6,768 nucleotides of DNA from CAYVAP01 sp964343195 (GTDB taxonomy: Bacteria; Bacteroidota; Bacteroidia; J057), in NCBI GenBank assembly GCA_964343195.1, contig CAYFIR010000208.1, positions 1 to 6,768 of the forward strand, written 5' to 3'. Made by a program: the position numbers and the translations under genes. The notes under the pieces are model-generated. The model saw nothing but the letters and a program-made list of their open reading frames with translations. It ran no database searches and was not told the origin of the DNA. Below are positions 6,599-6,768 of this stretch, one piece after another. Within the stretch, counting starts at the first letter, position 1. Each line of letters starts with the position of its first letter.

Positions 6599-6724
6599 AG
6601 GTATGGAGGAAATAAAGGCACTGCCCTGAGCGCAGCCGAAGGGTCTGAAGGCCTTAAGCAGCGATTTGCCTCCATATCCTCATATACCCCATACCTGGTT
6701 TCTTCTGCTGATCTGCTTAAGCAG
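6599..6724. repeat. nested and competing inverted repeats
   Basis: AGGTATGG (6599-6606) pairs with CCATACCT (6689-6696), and AGGCA (6616-6620) with TGCCT (6667-6671) inside it. CTTAAGCAG (6653-6661) pairs with CTGCTTAAG (6713-6721), which belongs to the perfect 12-bp palindrome CTGCTTAAGCAG (6713-6724). The last pairing crosses the first two, so they would form a pseudoknot or be alternatives. Confidence 0.45.
6624..6643. repeat. REP-like 20-bp imperfect palindrome
   Basis: CCCTGAGCGCAGCCGAAGGG has CCCT/AGGG outer arms and GA facing GA just inside, so an RNA copy could form a stem with tandem G-A pairs. I recall closely related sequences (CCCTGAGC...CGAAGGG) as common intergenic repeats in many bacterial genomes, including Bacteroidota. 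It sits in the spacer of the larger dyad above. Confidence 0.5.
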
Positions 6725-6768
6725 GTGGACAGATGTAAACCAGTAAAAGGTATAAAGGAAATGGAGGT

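Larger units (their letters stand above)
6505..6735 (+). repeat. direct repeat pair, 216 bp apart
   Basis: GCAAGTGGACAGAAG (6505-6519) and GCAGGTGGACAGATG (6721-6735) match at 13 of 15 bases. Both are followed by similar purine-rich sequence, GTAAAGGGAAATAAGG and GTAAAAGGTATAAAGG. The first copy begins directly after the TGA of the T9SS gene. The second may start another unit that is cut off by the window edge. Confidence 0.5.
6505..6768. other. right-edge repeat-rich non-coding region
   Basis: No gene is supported in these 264 bases; the overlapping 67-codon frame is a shadow of the preceding gene's end. The region is full of purine-rich GGTAT and GGAGG motifs, nested inverted repeats, a 20-bp imperfect palindrome and a pair of direct repeats 216 bp apart. 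No classical terminator with a T-tract follows the T9SS gene. The region looks like a dispersed intergenic repeat that continues beyond the window. Confidence 0.55.

Noticed and set aside
6505..6768. CRISPR array
   Set aside because: Only two diverged direct repeat copies 216 bp apart, with no regular spacer units and no cas genes.

Overview
The window looks like a chromosomal segment from a member of the Bacteroidota. Three features support this: two genes encode C-terminal type IX secretion (T9SS) sorting domains with the YPNP motif, one gene is a Bacteroidota-style fibre protein with a peptidase S74 tail, and start codons lack clear Shine-Dalgarno sequences. Base composition looks near 50% GC by eye, which would fit Saprospiria-like lineages, but that placement is inference. 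There is no phage, IS, CRISPR, tRNA or rRNA signature.

Layout. Positions 1-206 hold no supported gene but contain a strong dyad at 139-171, the likely terminator of the first minus-strand gene. Two minus-strand genes follow. The first (207-1346) is a lipoprotein di-haem cytochrome c peroxidase of the CcpA/MauG family. The second (1601-3064) is a secreted PQQ-type glucose/sorbosone dehydrogenase with a T9SS tail. The 254-bp gap between them carries two nested inverted repeats. A 313-bp divergent region (3065-3377) holds a good Bacteroidota-type promoter for the dehydrogenase and several small dyads. Two plus-strand genes follow: a 790-residue fibre protein (3378-5750) with YadA-head-like repeats, an S74 chaperone and a C-terminal coiled coil, then a 254-residue T9SS cargo protein (5740-6504) that overlaps it by 11 bp. 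The last 264 bp are non-coding and rich in repeats.

How the genes may work together. The minus-strand pair are both exported redox enzymes. A surface sugar dehydrogenase and a periplasm-facing di-haem peroxidase could share an electron-carrier pool, but nothing here proves it. The plus-strand pair looks like a translationally coupled surface module, with a self-processing trimeric fibre made together with a small T9SS partner. That cassette is the most interesting system in the window. The repeat-rich intergenic regions, which share GGTATGG/GGAGG motifs, are the second point of interest.
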